52,731 nt of DNA from the NCBI GenBank assembly GCA_012744475.1, contig JAAYBV010000062.1, positions 1-52,731 on the forward strand, given 5' to 3'. Shown one piece after another: positions 18,219 through 27,468 of this stretch (its first letter is position 1; the number at the start of each line of letters is the position of its first letter). This DNA comes from Phycisphaerae bacterium. Its GTDB lineage: Bacteria; Planctomycetota; Phycisphaerae; Sedimentisphaerales; Anaerobacaceae. The position numbers and the translations under genes were made by a program. The notes beneath the pieces are model-generated. The model worked only from the letters and a program-made list of their open reading frames with translations, did no database searches and was not told the origin of the DNA.

Positions 18219-19076
18219 CTACCCACCGAAGTTGCCGTAGTTGTAGACGCGGATGGCCCGTTGCAGCAGCAGATACTTCCTGCCCTGGTATTCGGTGACC
18301 AGCCCGGCGACGTTGAACCGGATGGGCTGGGGGAACGCCGCGAGCCGTCGTTCGGCCTGCTCCAGGGCGCTGCACGGCAGCAGCGTGTAGCGGGTCTCGG
18401 AGACGCCCCGGCCCAGGCCGTCCGGGACGAACACCGGGTGGCCCTCGGCGAACTCGATGAAACCGACTCGATCCACAAGCACGCGCGTTCTCGCCCGGCG
18501 CCCGGTTTCGGCCGGGGGTCCCGGCGCGCCGGGATCGGTCTCTCTGCGCTGGGGCCCGCGCGCCTGTCGCCGGGTTCTTATCCGATCGAGCACCTCCTCC
18601 GGAATCTCCAGCGGACCGCCCGGCCCGACGCCGGGATCCGACACCGTCTCAAGACGTTCCTCAGGTTCCTCCTGCGGCTCGTCGGCGCCCTTCAACTTGC
18701 TCAACGGCAGATAATAGCTGGGAAACAGGTAGTTCATCCCGCGGTACCGCGTCACCAGGGCGCTGAGCCGGTAGCGAGGCAGGAGACGGTCGTTGGCGTC
18801 GGCGACCATGCTGTCCAGGATTACAGAGGGCAGCACCTGGAGTTGCGAGCCGGCCGGCAGCGCACCGCCGACGTCGTTGACGTCCCGAACGAACTGGAAC
18901 AGCCAGAGATCGTTGCTGTCGCTGCGAGCCAGCGTGCCGTCGGTCGCCTGAAGGACCGTGCCGTCGGGCACCAGCGGAGCGGTCGAGGTCTCGGCCGCAT
19001 TCGCCGAAATCGCGGCCAGCAGGACCACGCTAAAAACCATCCTTGAGACATTCATCCGTTTTGTCCTCATCTTCAT
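18219..19076 (-). CDS. Secreted protein of unknown function
   Basis: A 285-aa exported protein I do not recognise. It has a basic n-region and a hydrophobic core (MVFSVVLLAAISANAAE, about residues 13-29). It then shows two similar beta-rich segments (about 35-125 and 200-285), each with wording like LLP and a final tract on a visible structure (YRGMNYLFPSYYLPLSK; YQGRKYLLLQRAIRVYNYG), suggesting an internal duplication. A proline/arginine/glutamate-rich linker lies between (about 130-195). Alternative starts at M3 or M8 have better ribosome-binding spacing (GAGG 8-9 nt upstream). It is tightly packed between the LOG gene (9 nt) and hisD (6 nt). Confidence 0.75.
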   Translation of the reverse strand: MKMRTKRMNVSRMVFSVVLLAAISANAAETSTAPLVPDGTVLQATDGTLARSDSNDLWLFQFVRDVNDVGGALPAGSQLQVLPSVILDSMVADANDRLLPRYRLSALVTRYRGMNYLFPSYYLPLSKLKGADEPQEEPEERLETVSDPGVGPGGPLEIPEEVLDRIRTRRQARGPQRRETDPGAPGPPAETGRRARTRVLVDRVGFIEFAEGHPVFVPDGLGRGVSETRYTLLPCSALEQAERRLAAFPQPIRFNVAGLVTEYQGRKYLLLQRAIRVYNYGNFGG

Positions 19077-19085
19077 ATCCTCGGG

Positions 19086-19616
19086 CTAATCGCCGAGGAC
19101 CCTTCTGATACAATCGATCGCATCGGCCGGCCCGGCGGCGAAACTCACCTGTTCGGCGCTGCGCGGATCGTCACGGCAGACCAGGTCGACCAAAGGCCTC
19201 CAGAAATCCCCCAACAGCACGATCGGCTTGCGCCGGTCAAAGAACTTCTTGTTCCTCAGCTCCCAGACCTTCGCCAGCTCCAGCAGCGTCCCGGTCCCAC
19301 CCGGCAGAACGACGTAGCCCGTGCCGAGGCGGACTAGCGTATCGAGCCGCTCGTCCAACGAGACCGTCGTCACCTGCTCGCTGACGAACTCGTTGGCGAC
19401 GCTGTTCTTGAACGCCGAGCAGGTCACGCCAATCACCGTTCCGCCGGCCTCGCGGGCGCCTTTGGCCGTCGCCAGCATGGTACCACTATACCCCCCGTTG
19501 GCAACCGCAAAACCCGCCTGCGCCAGCGCCCGGCCCAACTGCTCGGCCGCGGCAAACACCGGCTCGCCCGCGCGGGCCCGCGCCGTGCCGAAGACGCTGA
19601 TCGTTCGCTCACGCAT
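19086..19616 (-). CDS. LOG-family protein (putative nucleotide-binding/phosphoribohydrolase)
   Basis: A 176-aa Rossmann-fold protein of the LOG family. The nucleotide-binding motif is PGGTGTLLE at residues 105-113 and the earlier glycine motif is GGYSGTM at 41-47. Characterised LOG proteins cleave nucleoside 5'-monophosphates (including cytokinin ribotides) to base and ribose phosphate, but many bacterial members are uncharacterised. The ATG at 19616 lies inside the end of the aconitase gene (8-nt overlap), so the two are translationally coupled. A link to aconitase is not obvious. Confidence 0.88.
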   Translation of the reverse strand: MRERTISVFGTARARAGEPVFAAAEQLGRALAQAGFAVANGGYSGTMLATAKGAREAGGTVIGVTCSAFKNSVANEFVSEQVTTVSLDERLDTLVRLGTGYVVLPGGTGTLLELAKVWELRNKKFFDRRKPIVLLGDFWRPLVDLVCRDDPRSAEQVSFAAGPADAIDCIRRVLGD

Positions 19617-21582
19617 GGGCCTTTTCTCGCGTGTAGCTCAGCAGGCCGGCGGTCAGAAGGACCTCGCGGTCACGGCTCGACAGCTCCAGATTGCCGACGA
19701 ACTGGAAGCCATCGCTCGGGCGGGCGACCCTGACCGTCTGGGCATTCCTGACCGCGCCGATCAGATCGTCGATGACCAGCGCATCGCCTGCTTCGAGCCT
19801 GTCGTAATCGGCCGGATCGGCGAACCGGATCGGAACGATGCAGAAGTTGATCAGATTGGCGCGGTGGATTCTTTCGATCGTCTTGGCGATGACCGCGCGG
19901 ACGCCCAGGTACATCGGGCAAAGCGCCGCGTGCTCGCGCGACGAGCCTTGTCCGTAGCTCTCGCCGGCGACGATGATGCCGGCAATGCCCTTGCTCTTGA
20001 GCGCCAGCGCCCGCTCGGCAAACGTCGGCGAGCCCGGCTCGTTGAAACAGTTGAACACCACCTTCGCGTACTCGGGCACGTTCGAACGCAACTTGAGGAA
20101 CGTACCGGCCGGCATAATGTGGTCAGTGGTAATCTTGTCGCCGCACTTGAGCAGGACCTGACCGTCGAGCTTCTTCTGAAGCGCCGGCGGCGCCTCGGGC
20201 ACGACGATCGTGCGGCCCCGCAACACCTCGGCCTTCCTCGCCTGTGCCTCATCCAGAGGCGGCTCGATCATGCTGTCGTCGATGTGGAACTCCCCAGGCA
20301 TCTCAATCGTCGGAAACGCAATGCCCCTTCGTTCGGACAGGTCGCGCGGATCGGTGATCTCGCCGGTCAGGGCCGCCACAACGGCGGTCTCCGGACTGAC
20401 GAGGTAAGCCCGGTCGCCCTTGGTCCCCGTCCGCCCGGCGAAGTTGCGATTGAACGTCCGCAGGCTCACCACGTCGTCGGCGGGCGAAAAGCCCTGGCCG
20501 ATGCACGGCCCGCAGCCCGATTCGAGAATCCGCGCCCCGGCGGCGATCAGGTCGGCCAGTGCCCCGTTGCGGGCCAGCATGTTCAGCACTTCCCGGCTGC
20601 CCGGCGAAATGCCAAGCTCGACCATCGGGTGGACGCGACGGCCCTTGAGGACCTGGGCGACCATCATCAGATCGGTGTAGCTGGAATTCGTGCAACTGCC
20701 GATCGCGACCTGGCCGACCTTGGTCCCGGCGATTTCGCGAACCGTTTTGACATTGTCCGGCGAGGAGGGACAGGCCGCCAACGGTTCGAGTTGCGACAGG
20801 TCGATCTCGATGACCCGGTCGTACTCGGAGTCCGCATCGGCCTGCAAGGGCAGATAGTCCTTCTGGCGCCTCTGGGCGATCAGAAAAGCCCGTGTCTGCT
20901 CGTCGCTGCCGAACAGGCTCGTCGTAACGCCCAGCTCGGCGCCCATGTTCGTGATTGTCGCTCTCTGCGGGACGCTCAACGTCCGGGCGCCGGGACCGAA
21001 GTATTCGACCGCCCAGCCCACGTTGCCCTTCGTCGACAGAATGCTCAGCAGCTTGAGGATCACGTCCTTGGCCGCGACCCAGTCGCTCAATCGGCCGGTC
21101 AGTTTGACGCCCAGCACCTTCGGGCAGGTCAGGTAGAACGGCCCGCCTGCCATCGCCACCGCGACGTCGAGTCCGCCGGCCCCGATCGCGACCATGCCGA
21201 TTCCGCCGCCGGTTGGGGTGTGTGAATCGCTGCCCAGCAGCGTCGCGCCGGGCTTGCCGAACCGCTCCAGGTGTACCTGATGGCAAATCCCATTGCCGGC
21301 GCGGGAATGGTAGACGCCGCTCTTGGCCGCGACGGTCTGGAGATACAGGTGGTCGTTGTGGTTTTCGGGCCCGAACCCGGCCATGTTGTGGTCGACGTAG
21401 CTGACCGAAAGGTCCGTCCGCACGCGCGGAACGCCCATCGACTCGAACAGCAGAAAAGCCGTCGTGCCGGTGGCGTCCTGGGTCAGCGTCTGGTCGATGC
21501 GAATCCCGATCTCCTGGCCTGGCGCCATTCGGCCCGCGACCAGATGGGCTTCCAGTATCTTGTGAATCAGCGTCTTGCCCAT
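19609..21582 (-). CDS. Aconitate hydratase
   Basis: A 657-aa 4Fe-4S hydro-lyase interconverting citrate and isocitrate in the TCA cycle. Cluster ligands are the Cys of GSCTNSS (near residue 296) and the two Cys of ESGCGPCIGQG (near 356 and 359). Other landmarks are SYVDHNM, LLGSDSHTPTGGGIGM, KITTDHIMPAG and the swivel-domain motif SYGQGSSREHAAL. At about 650 aa it belongs to the short aconitase subgroup, smaller than the roughly 890-aa AcnA enzymes. It heads the operon aconitase - LOG - secreted unknown - hisD. Confidence 0.95.
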   Translation of the reverse strand: MGKTLIHKILEAHLVAGRMAPGQEIGIRIDQTLTQDATGTTAFLLFESMGVPRVRTDLSVSYVDHNMAGFGPENHNDHLYLQTVAAKSGVYHSRAGNGICHQVHLERFGKPGATLLGSDSHTPTGGGIGMVAIGAGGLDVAVAMAGGPFYLTCPKVLGVKLTGRLSDWVAAKDVILKLLSILSTKGNVGWAVEYFGPGARTLSVPQRATITNMGAELGVTTSLFGSDEQTRAFLIAQRRQKDYLPLQADADSEYDRVIEIDLSQLEPLAACPSSPDNVKTVREIAGTKVGQVAIGSCTNSSYTDLMMVAQVLKGRRVHPMVELGISPGSREVLNMLARNGALADLIAAGARILESGCGPCIGQGFSPADDVVSLRTFNRNFAGRTGTKGDRAYLVSPETAVVAALTGEITDPRDLSERRGIAFPTIEMPGEFHIDDSMIEPPLDEAQARKAEVLRGRTIVVPEAPPALQKKLDGQVLLKCGDKITTDHIMPAGTFLKLRSNVPEYAKVVFNCFNEPGSPTFAERALALKSKGIAGIIVAGESYGQGSSREHAALCPMYLGVRAVIAKTIERIHRANLINFCIVPIRFADPADYDRLEAGDALVIDDLIGAVRNAQTVRVARPSDGFQFVGNLELSSRDREVLLTAGLLSYTREKAHA

Positions 21583-21695
21583 GGTCCGTCACTCCTGAAG
21601 AATCCCAAGCCGCCAGTCTACCAGAAGGCGAACGAGAATTCAAACCCGGCCCCGCGCCTTTTCACATCGTCAGAGGGGAACAAAAGCTACAAAAG

Positions 21696-21716
21696 CCACA
21701 TCAAATGTGGTAAAAT
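21696..21716 (+). promoter_or_regulatory. Candidate operator and -10 box
   Basis: A 6-bp-armed palindrome, CCACAT-caa-ATGTGG (21696-21710), directly abuts TAAAAT (21711-21716), which is a reasonable -10 hexamer 22 nt before the toroid gene. No convincing -35 was found. Binding there would block transcription; regulator unknown. Confidence 0.3.
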
Positions 21717-21738
21717 AGGTGGTTTGGGAGGTTTTGGG

Positions 21739-22644
21739 ATGCTCCTTGACCCAAATGACAAATGGCACCTGAAAGCCCTGGAAGAACGTTATGTCGAAGG
21801 GGTTGGGGTAGTCAATCGGCCGGGCGGGAGTTTCCGACCCGACGCGGCATGTTGGGCGATTCTGGCGCTTCGGGCGGCCGGTGGCGACGCCCGCGTGGTC
21901 GAGAACGCAAGACGGCTCCTTGCGGATACGCAGACCCAGGACGGACGGGTACCCGTCTCGGCGGAGCAGCCGGACGCCTACTGGCCCACCGCCCTGGCCG
22001 TGCTGGCATGGCATGGCGCACCGCAATACCAGGAGTCTCAGGCCAGAGCCCTTCAGTTCCTGCTCGAATGCGCTGAGGTGAAAACCCCGGACCCCTCGGA
22101 GGCGCTGCCGGGGCACGACGTAACGATCAAGGGCTGGGCGTGGATCGCCGGGACGCACCCTTGGGTCGAGCCGACCGCGTACGTCATCCTGGCGCTCCGG
22201 GCCTGCGGACGAATGACTCACTGGCGCGCACAGGGCGGGGTCCACCTGCTCCTGGACCGGCAACTCCCTTCCGGCGGCTGGAACTACGGCAACACCTTCA
22301 CGTTCGGAACGGAGTCGCGACCCACGGCGGAGACTACCGGCATAGGCCTGCAGGCCCTTGCGGGACTGACGCCGAAAGACTCCGTGAAAAACAGCATTGC
22401 GTACATGCAGTCGGAAGTGGCGTTGTTGCACGCGCCGCTGTCTCTGGCCTGGGCGATTCTCGCCCTTCATGCCTGGCAGGAAACCGTCGACCGGCCGCAG
22501 GAACGCATCCTCCAGGCCCTTGCCCGACAGAAGAAATTCGGGCCGCATGACACGGTTTCCTTGAGTCTGCTCACACTCGCGTGGCATTGCAGGACGGGCC
22601 TGGTCGATTTCTTCGAGCGTGCTGACTGGCAGGGTGAGAAATGA
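21739..22644 (+). CDS. Prenyltransferase/squalene-oxidase-repeat (alpha-alpha toroid) protein
   Basis: A 301-aa protein made of helical hairpin repeats of the terpenoid-cyclase/prenyltransferase fold: ACWAILALRAAGG, YWPTALAVLAWHG, PTAYVILALRACG, TTGIGLQALAGL, LAWAILALHAW and SLLTLAWHC, with a QLPSGGWNYGN (QW-like) motif. There is no DxDD cyclase motif and no signal peptide, so it is unlikely to be a full squalene-hopene cyclase; a binding or processing role is inference. GGGAGG lies 7 nt before the ATG at 21739. Its stop overlaps the start of the DUF362 gene (ATGA), so the two proteins are probably made together. Confidence 0.85.
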   Translation: MLLDPNDKWHLKALEERYVEGVGVVNRPGGSFRPDAACWAILALRAAGGDARVVENARRLLADTQTQDGRVPVSAEQPDAYWPTALAVLAWHGAPQYQESQARALQFLLECAEVKTPDPSEALPGHDVTIKGWAWIAGTHPWVEPTAYVILALRACGRMTHWRAQGGVHLLLDRQLPSGGWNYGNTFTFGTESRPTAETTGIGLQALAGLTPKDSVKNSIAYMQSEVALLHAPLSLAWAILALHAWQETVDRPQERILQALARQKKFGPHDTVSLSLLTLAWHCRTGLVDFFERADWQGEK

Positions 22645-23708
22645 GCGATCCGCATCCGGACAATCCGTCGTCGCGAAGGATCACGAGGCGAGCGCTGCTC
22701 GTCGACGCCCTGGCCGCCACCGGTATCGGCGTCGCCGGCGCGCTGGCCGTCGATCGGTTCCGCCACCGTCGCAGGAGGGCCGCGGTCTTCATCGGCAAAG
22801 CCCCCTCCTATAGCGTGGACCTCGCCTCCATCATCGAGGCTGGATTGGGCCAACTCGGTATCGGCTCCGGCGAAGTTCGCGGCAAGAGGATCCTGCTCAA
22901 GCCAAACTTCGTGGAAACCGTCCGCGGCGCGCTTCACATCTGCACGCAGCCGGAGGTCGTTTTCGCAGCGGTCGAGGCGTTCCGCAAGCTGGGAGCGGCC
23001 GAGGTCCTCATCGGCGAAGGGTCCGGCCACTGCCCGGACGCGATGCGGATCATCGACGAGGTCCGCCTGGCCGAATCGCTCGTCGAACAGAAGCTGCGGT
23101 TCGTCGATCTCAACAACGACGATCTGATCGTGCGACCGAACGCCGGCGGCCGAACGAGCCTGCGCACCCTCGCGCTGCCGGCCACCGTGGACCAGGTCGA
23201 CTGGATCGTCTCGATGCCCAAGATGAAGACGCATCACTGGGTCGGCGCGACCCTTTCGATGAAGAACCTGTTCGGCATGATGCCCGGCATCGTGTACGGG
23301 TGGCCCAAGAACGTCCTGCACTGGGCGGGGATCGAGGGGTGCGTTCTGGATATCAATCAGACGGTGCAGCCGCACCTGGCCATCATCGACGGCATCGTCG
23401 GCATGGAGGGCGATGGCCCGATCATGGGCACGCCGAAACCGACCGGAGTGATCGTGATGGGCACGAATCTGCCCGCAGTCGATGCCACGGCGGCGCGAAT
23501 CATGGGGATCGACCCGACGAAGGTCGCCTACCTGCGAAACGCCCACGGCCGGCTCGGGACCATCGCCCTTGATGAGATCGTGCAGCGAGGCGAAACGATC
23601 GCGTCGGTCCAGACCGACTACCAGCTCGTGGACTTCATCCCGGCCCATCGGGGCCTGCGTCCGGCTCGTGGATCCCGAGCGATTCCTGCGTCAGGGTTGT
23701 CCTCCTGA
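22641..23708 (+). CDS. DUF362 protein with Tat-type signal
   Basis: A 355-aa DUF362 protein. The N-terminus has a twin-arginine stretch (SRRITRRALL) followed by a hydrophobic segment (about 20-38), suggesting Tat export. The DUF362 domain runs from about residue 65 (KRILLKPNFVET) through GEGSGH, VDWIVSMPKMKTHHWVGATLSMKNLFGMMPG and HLAIIDGIVGMEGDGP to AARIMGIDP. There is no 2x4Fe-4S ferredoxin extension as seen in some family members. DUF362 function is not established; the conserved K-T-H and D-G residues suggest an active site. The start overlaps the previous stop as ATGA. Confidence 0.9.
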   Translation: MSDPHPDNPSSRRITRRALLVDALAATGIGVAGALAVDRFRHRRRRAAVFIGKAPSYSVDLASIIEAGLGQLGIGSGEVRGKRILLKPNFVETVRGALHICTQPEVVFAAVEAFRKLGAAEVLIGEGSGHCPDAMRIIDEVRLAESLVEQKLRFVDLNNDDLIVRPNAGGRTSLRTLALPATVDQVDWIVSMPKMKTHHWVGATLSMKNLFGMMPGIVYGWPKNVLHWAGIEGCVLDINQTVQPHLAIIDGIVGMEGDGPIMGTPKPTGVIVMGTNLPAVDATAARIMGIDPTKVAYLRNAHGRLGTIALDEIVQRGETIASVQTDYQLVDFIPAHRGLRPARGSRAIPASGLSS

Positions 23709-23731
23709 ACAGGTTGCTGTTCTCGTCCTGG

Positions 23732-24655
23732 TCAGCGATCCAGAGCCGTTATGTATCCCACCCGGCCCCAGGTGGCGCGTTGGAGTCGCTGGAGGTCTTG
23801 GAGTCCATCTTCGGTCTGTACCATGTAGCCGTAGTCGCGCCTGCCGTCCGGCAATTCCACCTCGCTGAGGACGGCATCGTCGATGATGTCATGGAAAAGG
23901 TCGCCGCGCGGAAAGAGTCTGCGAGGGATGGCGATGGTCTCGCGTCCCTTCCACTTCCAGCACTCGGCGTGCCCGTCGGCGAAGGAAAGCGTCGTCCCGG
24001 ACGCATGGCGAAGGGGCGGCGGGTAGGCGGTATGCCACAAGGGAAAAAGGTAATCCACATGAAAATCGGATATGATGGATTGCCCCAGGTCGATGAAGAC
24101 CGCGCGTTTGGCCGGGCCGGGATGGGTAATCTCCTCCAGACGCGACAGGTGCAGGACCGTCTTCCCGACGCGCTTGCCCGTGCGGTTCAGGGTCCCCCAA
24201 TCGCGAGTGTCGCCCACGACGGTTCCCTGCATCTCCGTGCCGTTGGCGCCGGAGACGATGCCGTAGGTGGCCAGATGACCCGGCATGCCATTGGGGCAGC
24301 GATAGAAGTCCACGTCGTTGATGTAAGGCCAGAGGGAACCCTTGTCGGGGTGCTCTGCCAAAGCGGTACGATTCGTCTCCAGGAAGGCCCGGCCCAACCA
24401 GCCGCGCACGGTGCCGCGTCTTTCCGCCTCTCGATACGTGTGGACATGGGCGACGCTGCCGTCAACGAGGCAGCCGTCGTGCTCGTGGGCATAGCTCAAC
24501 CAGGCGAGTGTGAGCTGGCGGTGGTTGCTCAGGCACACGGCCCTTCGGGCCTGCTCACGGGCGGCGCCCAACGCCGGGATCAGCAACGCCAGCAGCAGCG
24601 CGATCACCGCGATGACGACGAGCAGCTCGATCAGCGTGAAACCCTGCCGCTTCAT
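23732..24655 (-). CDS. Prepilin-like protein (type II secretion/pseudopilin type)
   Basis: A 307-aa secreted protein with a prepilin leader: [20 protein letters not shown], in which cleavage after G5 by a prepilin peptidase would expose a methylatable Phe and E5 of the mature form. The C-terminal domain has [13 protein letters not shown], the x-x-F-x-DGH motif of planctomycete prepilin families. It is the most divergent of four such genes in a row. The ATG at 24655 is chosen over an in-frame GTG five codons upstream because GGGG sits 7 nt before it and the leader is then canonical. It converges on the DUF362 gene with a 23-nt gap. Confidence 0.9.
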   Translation of the reverse strand: MKRQGFTLIELLVVIAVIALLLALLIPALGAAREQARRAVCLSNHRQLTLAWLSYAHEHDGCLVDGSVAHVHTYREAERRGTVRGWLGRAFLETNRTALAEHPDKGSLWPYINDVDFYRCPNGMPGHLATYGIVSGANGTEMQGTVVGDTRDWGTLNRTGKRVGKTVLHLSRLEEITHPGPAKRAVFIDLGQSIISDFHVDYLFPLWHTAYPPPLRHASGTTLSFADGHAECWKWKGRETIAIPRRLFPRGDLFHDIIDDAVLSEVELPDGRRDYGYMVQTEDGLQDLQRLQRATWGRVGYITALDR

Positions 24656-24820
24656 TTCCGTCCCCTTCACCTGACTGAGATCACCAATTATACCGGATCG
24701 TGGCAGGCGCCACCACCGACAAAGGCCGCCTGGGGTGCATGACCGTTCTTGCGATCAGGCTCGCTCCGACCCTTTCTGCCGGGCATCCATTCATGGCTGG
24801 CGAGGAGAAACTCGAAATCC

Positions 24821-24987
24821 GAAGCACGAAACTCGAAACAAATTCAAAGCACGAAATCCGAATGCTCCAAAGCCGCCCCGGTTTGCATGGGCAGGGCCGA
24901 CTTGCACGCGATGGCCTCCGTGCTTCGAGCTTGGATTTTCGGTCATTCGAGCTTGTTTCGAAATCCGGACTTCGTTATTCGTGCTTC
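24821..24987. repeat. Long palindromic element with 10-bp terminal inverted repeat
   Basis: Ends are GAAGCACGAA (24821-24830) and TTCGTGCTTC (24978-24987), exact complements about 147 nt apart. Both halves are full of GAAATCCG/CGAAAC-type words. The AAGCACGAA word also occurs at the ends of the element at 40789-40916, which places the two in one family. Confidence 0.75.
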
Positions 24988-25032
24988 TGTCGTATGACCA
25001 AGCGAGCAGCGCAGGAACAGTCATGCACCCGG

Positions 25033-25062
25033 GCGGCCCCGCGCTCCGCATCGCGGGGCCGC
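25033..25062 (-). terminator. Terminator hairpin of prepilin copy 1
   Basis: An 11-bp perfect GC-rich stem (GCGGCCCCGCG with CGCGGGGCCGC) and 8-nt loop, 44 nt after the stop of the gene at 25107. There is no long T-tract. Equivalent hairpins follow copies 2 and 3 at nearly the same distance. Confidence 0.7.
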
Positions 25063-25106
25063 TTCGACGTGCCGGGACGGCGCCCTCAAGCCCCTTTCTG
25101 TCTCTC

Positions 25107-25997
25107 TCAGCGCCACTTGTCGGGATCGTGCAGGAGCAGCGAGTCCCTCCGGTTGGCCGGCTCGATCCCCGTGCGTCCGCTGATGGTCGGCTGGAGGCCT
25201 CGGGTGGCTCCTTTGCCGACGGTGGAGTCGGAAATCGTGTAGATGTTGTCTTCCTCCAGCGAGCAGTACGCCCGCTTGGCAAAATCGACGTGGCTGTCGA
25301 GGAACAGTACGTTCTGGCCGTCGCTCTGGTGGGCAATGGCGTTTCCCTTGATCGCCGCGTCCGAGCCGCCGTTGTACGGCGGAATGTCCGGCACGAACTC
25401 CGTGAACACGCCGGGCTCGACAGCCGGGCTCTTGATCCACGGGTTGCGGTCGGCCGCGACCGCCAGACCGGGCTCGCTCGACGTGGTCAGGTGATACTTG
25501 CCGAACGGATCGTGGTAGGAGTAGCTGCAATGATCCCACGGCGTCTTTCCGAAATCCCAGGCGTCGATCAGCTCGAACCCGACCGGGACATTCTGCTCGT
25601 CGGCCAGAGTGAACTCCGTGGTCCCGGTGTCGCCCTTGCAGACGAACGACTTCGGAGTCACTTCGGCATACTTGACCAGCAGATAGAAGCACGAGGTGAT
25701 GCTTCCTTTGCCGGCCGTCGTGCCGCCCATCCCGTAGGCCGCATATCGGTCACTGGCCGCCCAGTTGGGCAGCGGCCCCCACTCGCCGTTCTTGCCGCCG
25801 GAACGCGGCAACTCGTTGTCGTAGTCGTTGGCGTAGATCATCATAGCCTTGCCGACGCCGGCCAGGTTCGTTCCGCAGGTCAGCCGGAAGGCCAACTGCC
25901 GGACCCTTGCCAGTGCGGGCATCAGAATGCCCATCAACAGAGCGATGATCGCAATCACGACCAACAGCTCGACTAAGGTGAAACCTTTCCGTTTCAT
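25107..25997 (-). CDS. Prepilin-like protein, tandem copy 1
   Basis: A 296-aa protein with the leader MKRKGFTLVELLVVIAIIAL and a long N-terminal helix (to about residue 60). The globular domain has paired cysteines (LTCGTNLAG; TSCFYLLVKYAEVTPKSFVCKGD), the NVLFLDSHVDFAKRAYC motif and a C-terminal DSLLLHDPDK tail. It is a paralogue of the genes at 26560 and 28208; the first 47 residues are identical to copy 2. Likely a major (pseudo)pilin or secreted surface fibre subunit processed by prepilin peptidase; no assembly ATPase or peptidase gene lies nearby. It has its own ribosome-binding site and terminator, so each copy is an independent unit. Confidence 0.9.
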   Translation of the reverse strand: MKRKGFTLVELLVVIAIIALLMGILMPALARVRQLAFRLTCGTNLAGVGKAMMIYANDYDNELPRSGGKNGEWGPLPNWAASDRYAAYGMGGTTAGKGSITSCFYLLVKYAEVTPKSFVCKGDTGTTEFTLADEQNVPVGFELIDAWDFGKTPWDHCSYSYHDPFGKYHLTTSSEPGLAVAADRNPWIKSPAVEPGVFTEFVPDIPPYNGGSDAAIKGNAIAHQSDGQNVLFLDSHVDFAKRAYCSLEEDNIYTISDSTVGKGATRGLQPTISGRTGIEPANRRDSLLLHDPDKWR

Positions 25998-26559
25998 TGT
26001 CGTCCCCTTTCAATTCGCCGAGATCGGCGGGTCAGACCGCCTTGTGGCAACCCTATCGACAGGAACCAATCCGCCTTCGCACCGGCCCATCCAGCCGGCA
26101 CGAGGATCGCGCGGGCGCGCAGACGCCCGTCGACGCAGGACGCAGACCACGGGCACCCGCTGATCCCGTTGGTTGACGCGGTCGGTCCCCGGTTCGCCGT
26201 TCTGCGCCGATCCGGAGCCGTCCCATCAGGAAGGACGACTCTCAACGCCCGACAACAGCGCGACCCGATCTCGAAGGGAAGCTCTCTCGCACGCAGCAGG
26301 ACGATGGAGCGGGATTCGAGGGGATATGGAACGAATGATGGCTACCGAGTATCCTCGTCCACCCGCCCGGCCGCCCTGCCGTATACGCCCACCGTGCAAA
26401 GGAGACCTTCACGACGATCCTCAGGCATCGCCGTCGTCGGCACATTCAGATGCATTCTCAAAGAGCACATCGCGAGGTCGAAGGCGACCCCGTGCTGAAA
26501 TCGCACGAGGTCGCCCTCAGAAGAAAAGGTATACCCTCACGCGAAAGCACCGCTGGACC
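25998..26559. other. Intergenic region between prepilin copies 1 and 2
   Basis: About 560 bp. Apart from the hairpin at 26483-26515 that ends copy 2 transcription, I see no gene or repeat. It should hold the promoter of copy 1, which I could not assign. Confidence 0.5.
26483..26515 (-). terminator. Terminator hairpin of prepilin copy 2
   Basis: Stem GGCGACCCCGTGC (26483-26495) with GCACGAGGTCGCC (26503-26515), one C/A mismatch, 7-nt loop, 45 nt after the stop of the gene at 26560. Confidence 0.7.
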
Positions 26560-27468
26560 TCACGGCTTGGTCGGCCTTCCCGGCGTCATCTTGTCCGGAT
26601 CGTGAACCAGCAGGCTGTCCTTGCGATTCATCGGCGTATACGTGGGCGAGTAGACCGGCATGACGCCCTTGGCATCGCCCTTGACGTTGTTCGCCGACTT
26701 CGTGTAGACGTTGTCGTCTTCGAGCGAGCAGAACGCCCGTTTGGCGAACTCGACGTGGCTGTCCAGGAACAGCACGTTCTGGCCGTCGCCCTGGTGCGAG
26801 ATCGCGTTGCCCCTCAGCGCCGTCTCCGTGCTTCCGTTGTACGGAGTGACGTCGGGATTGAACAGCGTGAAGTCGCCCGCCTCGGCCGCCGGACTCTTGA
26901 TCCACGGATTCCGGTCGGCCGCCACCGCCAGGCCGGGCTCGCTCGACGTGGTCAGAGCGTACTGCCCGAACGGCAGATGGTACGAATAGCTGCAATTGTC
27001 CCAGGGCGTCGCGCCGAAGTCCCAGGCATCGATCATCTCGAAGCCGGTCGTGACGTTCGTCTCATCGGACAGTTGCCACTCGGTGGTCCCGGTGTCGCCC
27101 TTGCAGACGAACGACTTCGGGGTCACTTCGGCGTACTTGACCAGCAGATAGAAGCACGACGTGATCGTGGCCTTGCCGCCGCTGCCATCCGACTGGCTGA
27201 CGCCATAGGCGTTGTACCGATCGGCGGCGTTCCACACGACCGGGCCGTTCCACTGGGAGAGCCGGCCGCCAGCTCGGGGCAGCTCATCCTCGTAGTCGTT
27301 GGCGTAGATCAGCATGGCCTTGCCGATACCCGCCAGGTTCGTCCCGCAGGTCAGCCGGAAGGCCAACTGCCGGACCCTTGCCAGTGCGGGCATCAGAATG
27401 CCCATCAACAGAGCGATGATCGCAATCACGACCAACAGCTCAACCAGGGTGAAACCTTTCCGCTTCAT
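26560..27468 (-). CDS. Prepilin-like protein, tandem copy 2
   Basis: A 302-aa paralogue with the same leader and N-terminal helix as copy 1. Its globular domain is closest to copy 3: shared IYANDYEDELPRAGGRLSQW, SDGSGGKATITSCFYLLVK and VKGDAKG segments. The NVLFLDSHVEFAKRAFCSLEDDN motif and the tail DSLLVHDPDK are kept. AGGAGA sits about 7 nt upstream of the ATG at 27468. Divergence from copies 1 and 3 is concentrated in short loops, for example after GGR and before DSL, as expected for surface-exposed parts of a fibre subunit. Confidence 0.9.
   Translation of the reverse strand: MKRKGFTLVELLVVIAIIALLMGILMPALARVRQLAFRLTCGTNLAGIGKAMLIYANDYEDELPRAGGRLSQWNGPVVWNAADRYNAYGVSQSDGSGGKATITSCFYLLVKYAEVTPKSFVCKGDTGTTEWQLSDETNVTTGFEMIDAWDFGATPWDNCSYSYHLPFGQYALTTSSEPGLAVAADRNPWIKSPAAEAGDFTLFNPDVTPYNGSTETALRGNAISHQGDGQNVLFLDSHVEFAKRAFCSLEDDNVYTKSANNVKGDAKGVMPVYSPTYTPMNRKDSLLVHDPDKMTPGRPTKP

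Larger units (their letters stand above)
24656..25106. other. Intergenic region with long palindrome and terminator
   Basis: About 450 bp without a gene. It contains the long palindromic element 24821-24987 and the terminator hairpin of the next prepilin gene at 25033-25062. Reading frames through it encode only repeat-derived peptides. Confidence 0.6.

Noticed and set aside
24700-25242. Plus-strand coding frame through 24811-24990
   Set aside because: It is read entirely from the long palindromic element and the region behind the prepilin gene; the peptide consists of repeat words.
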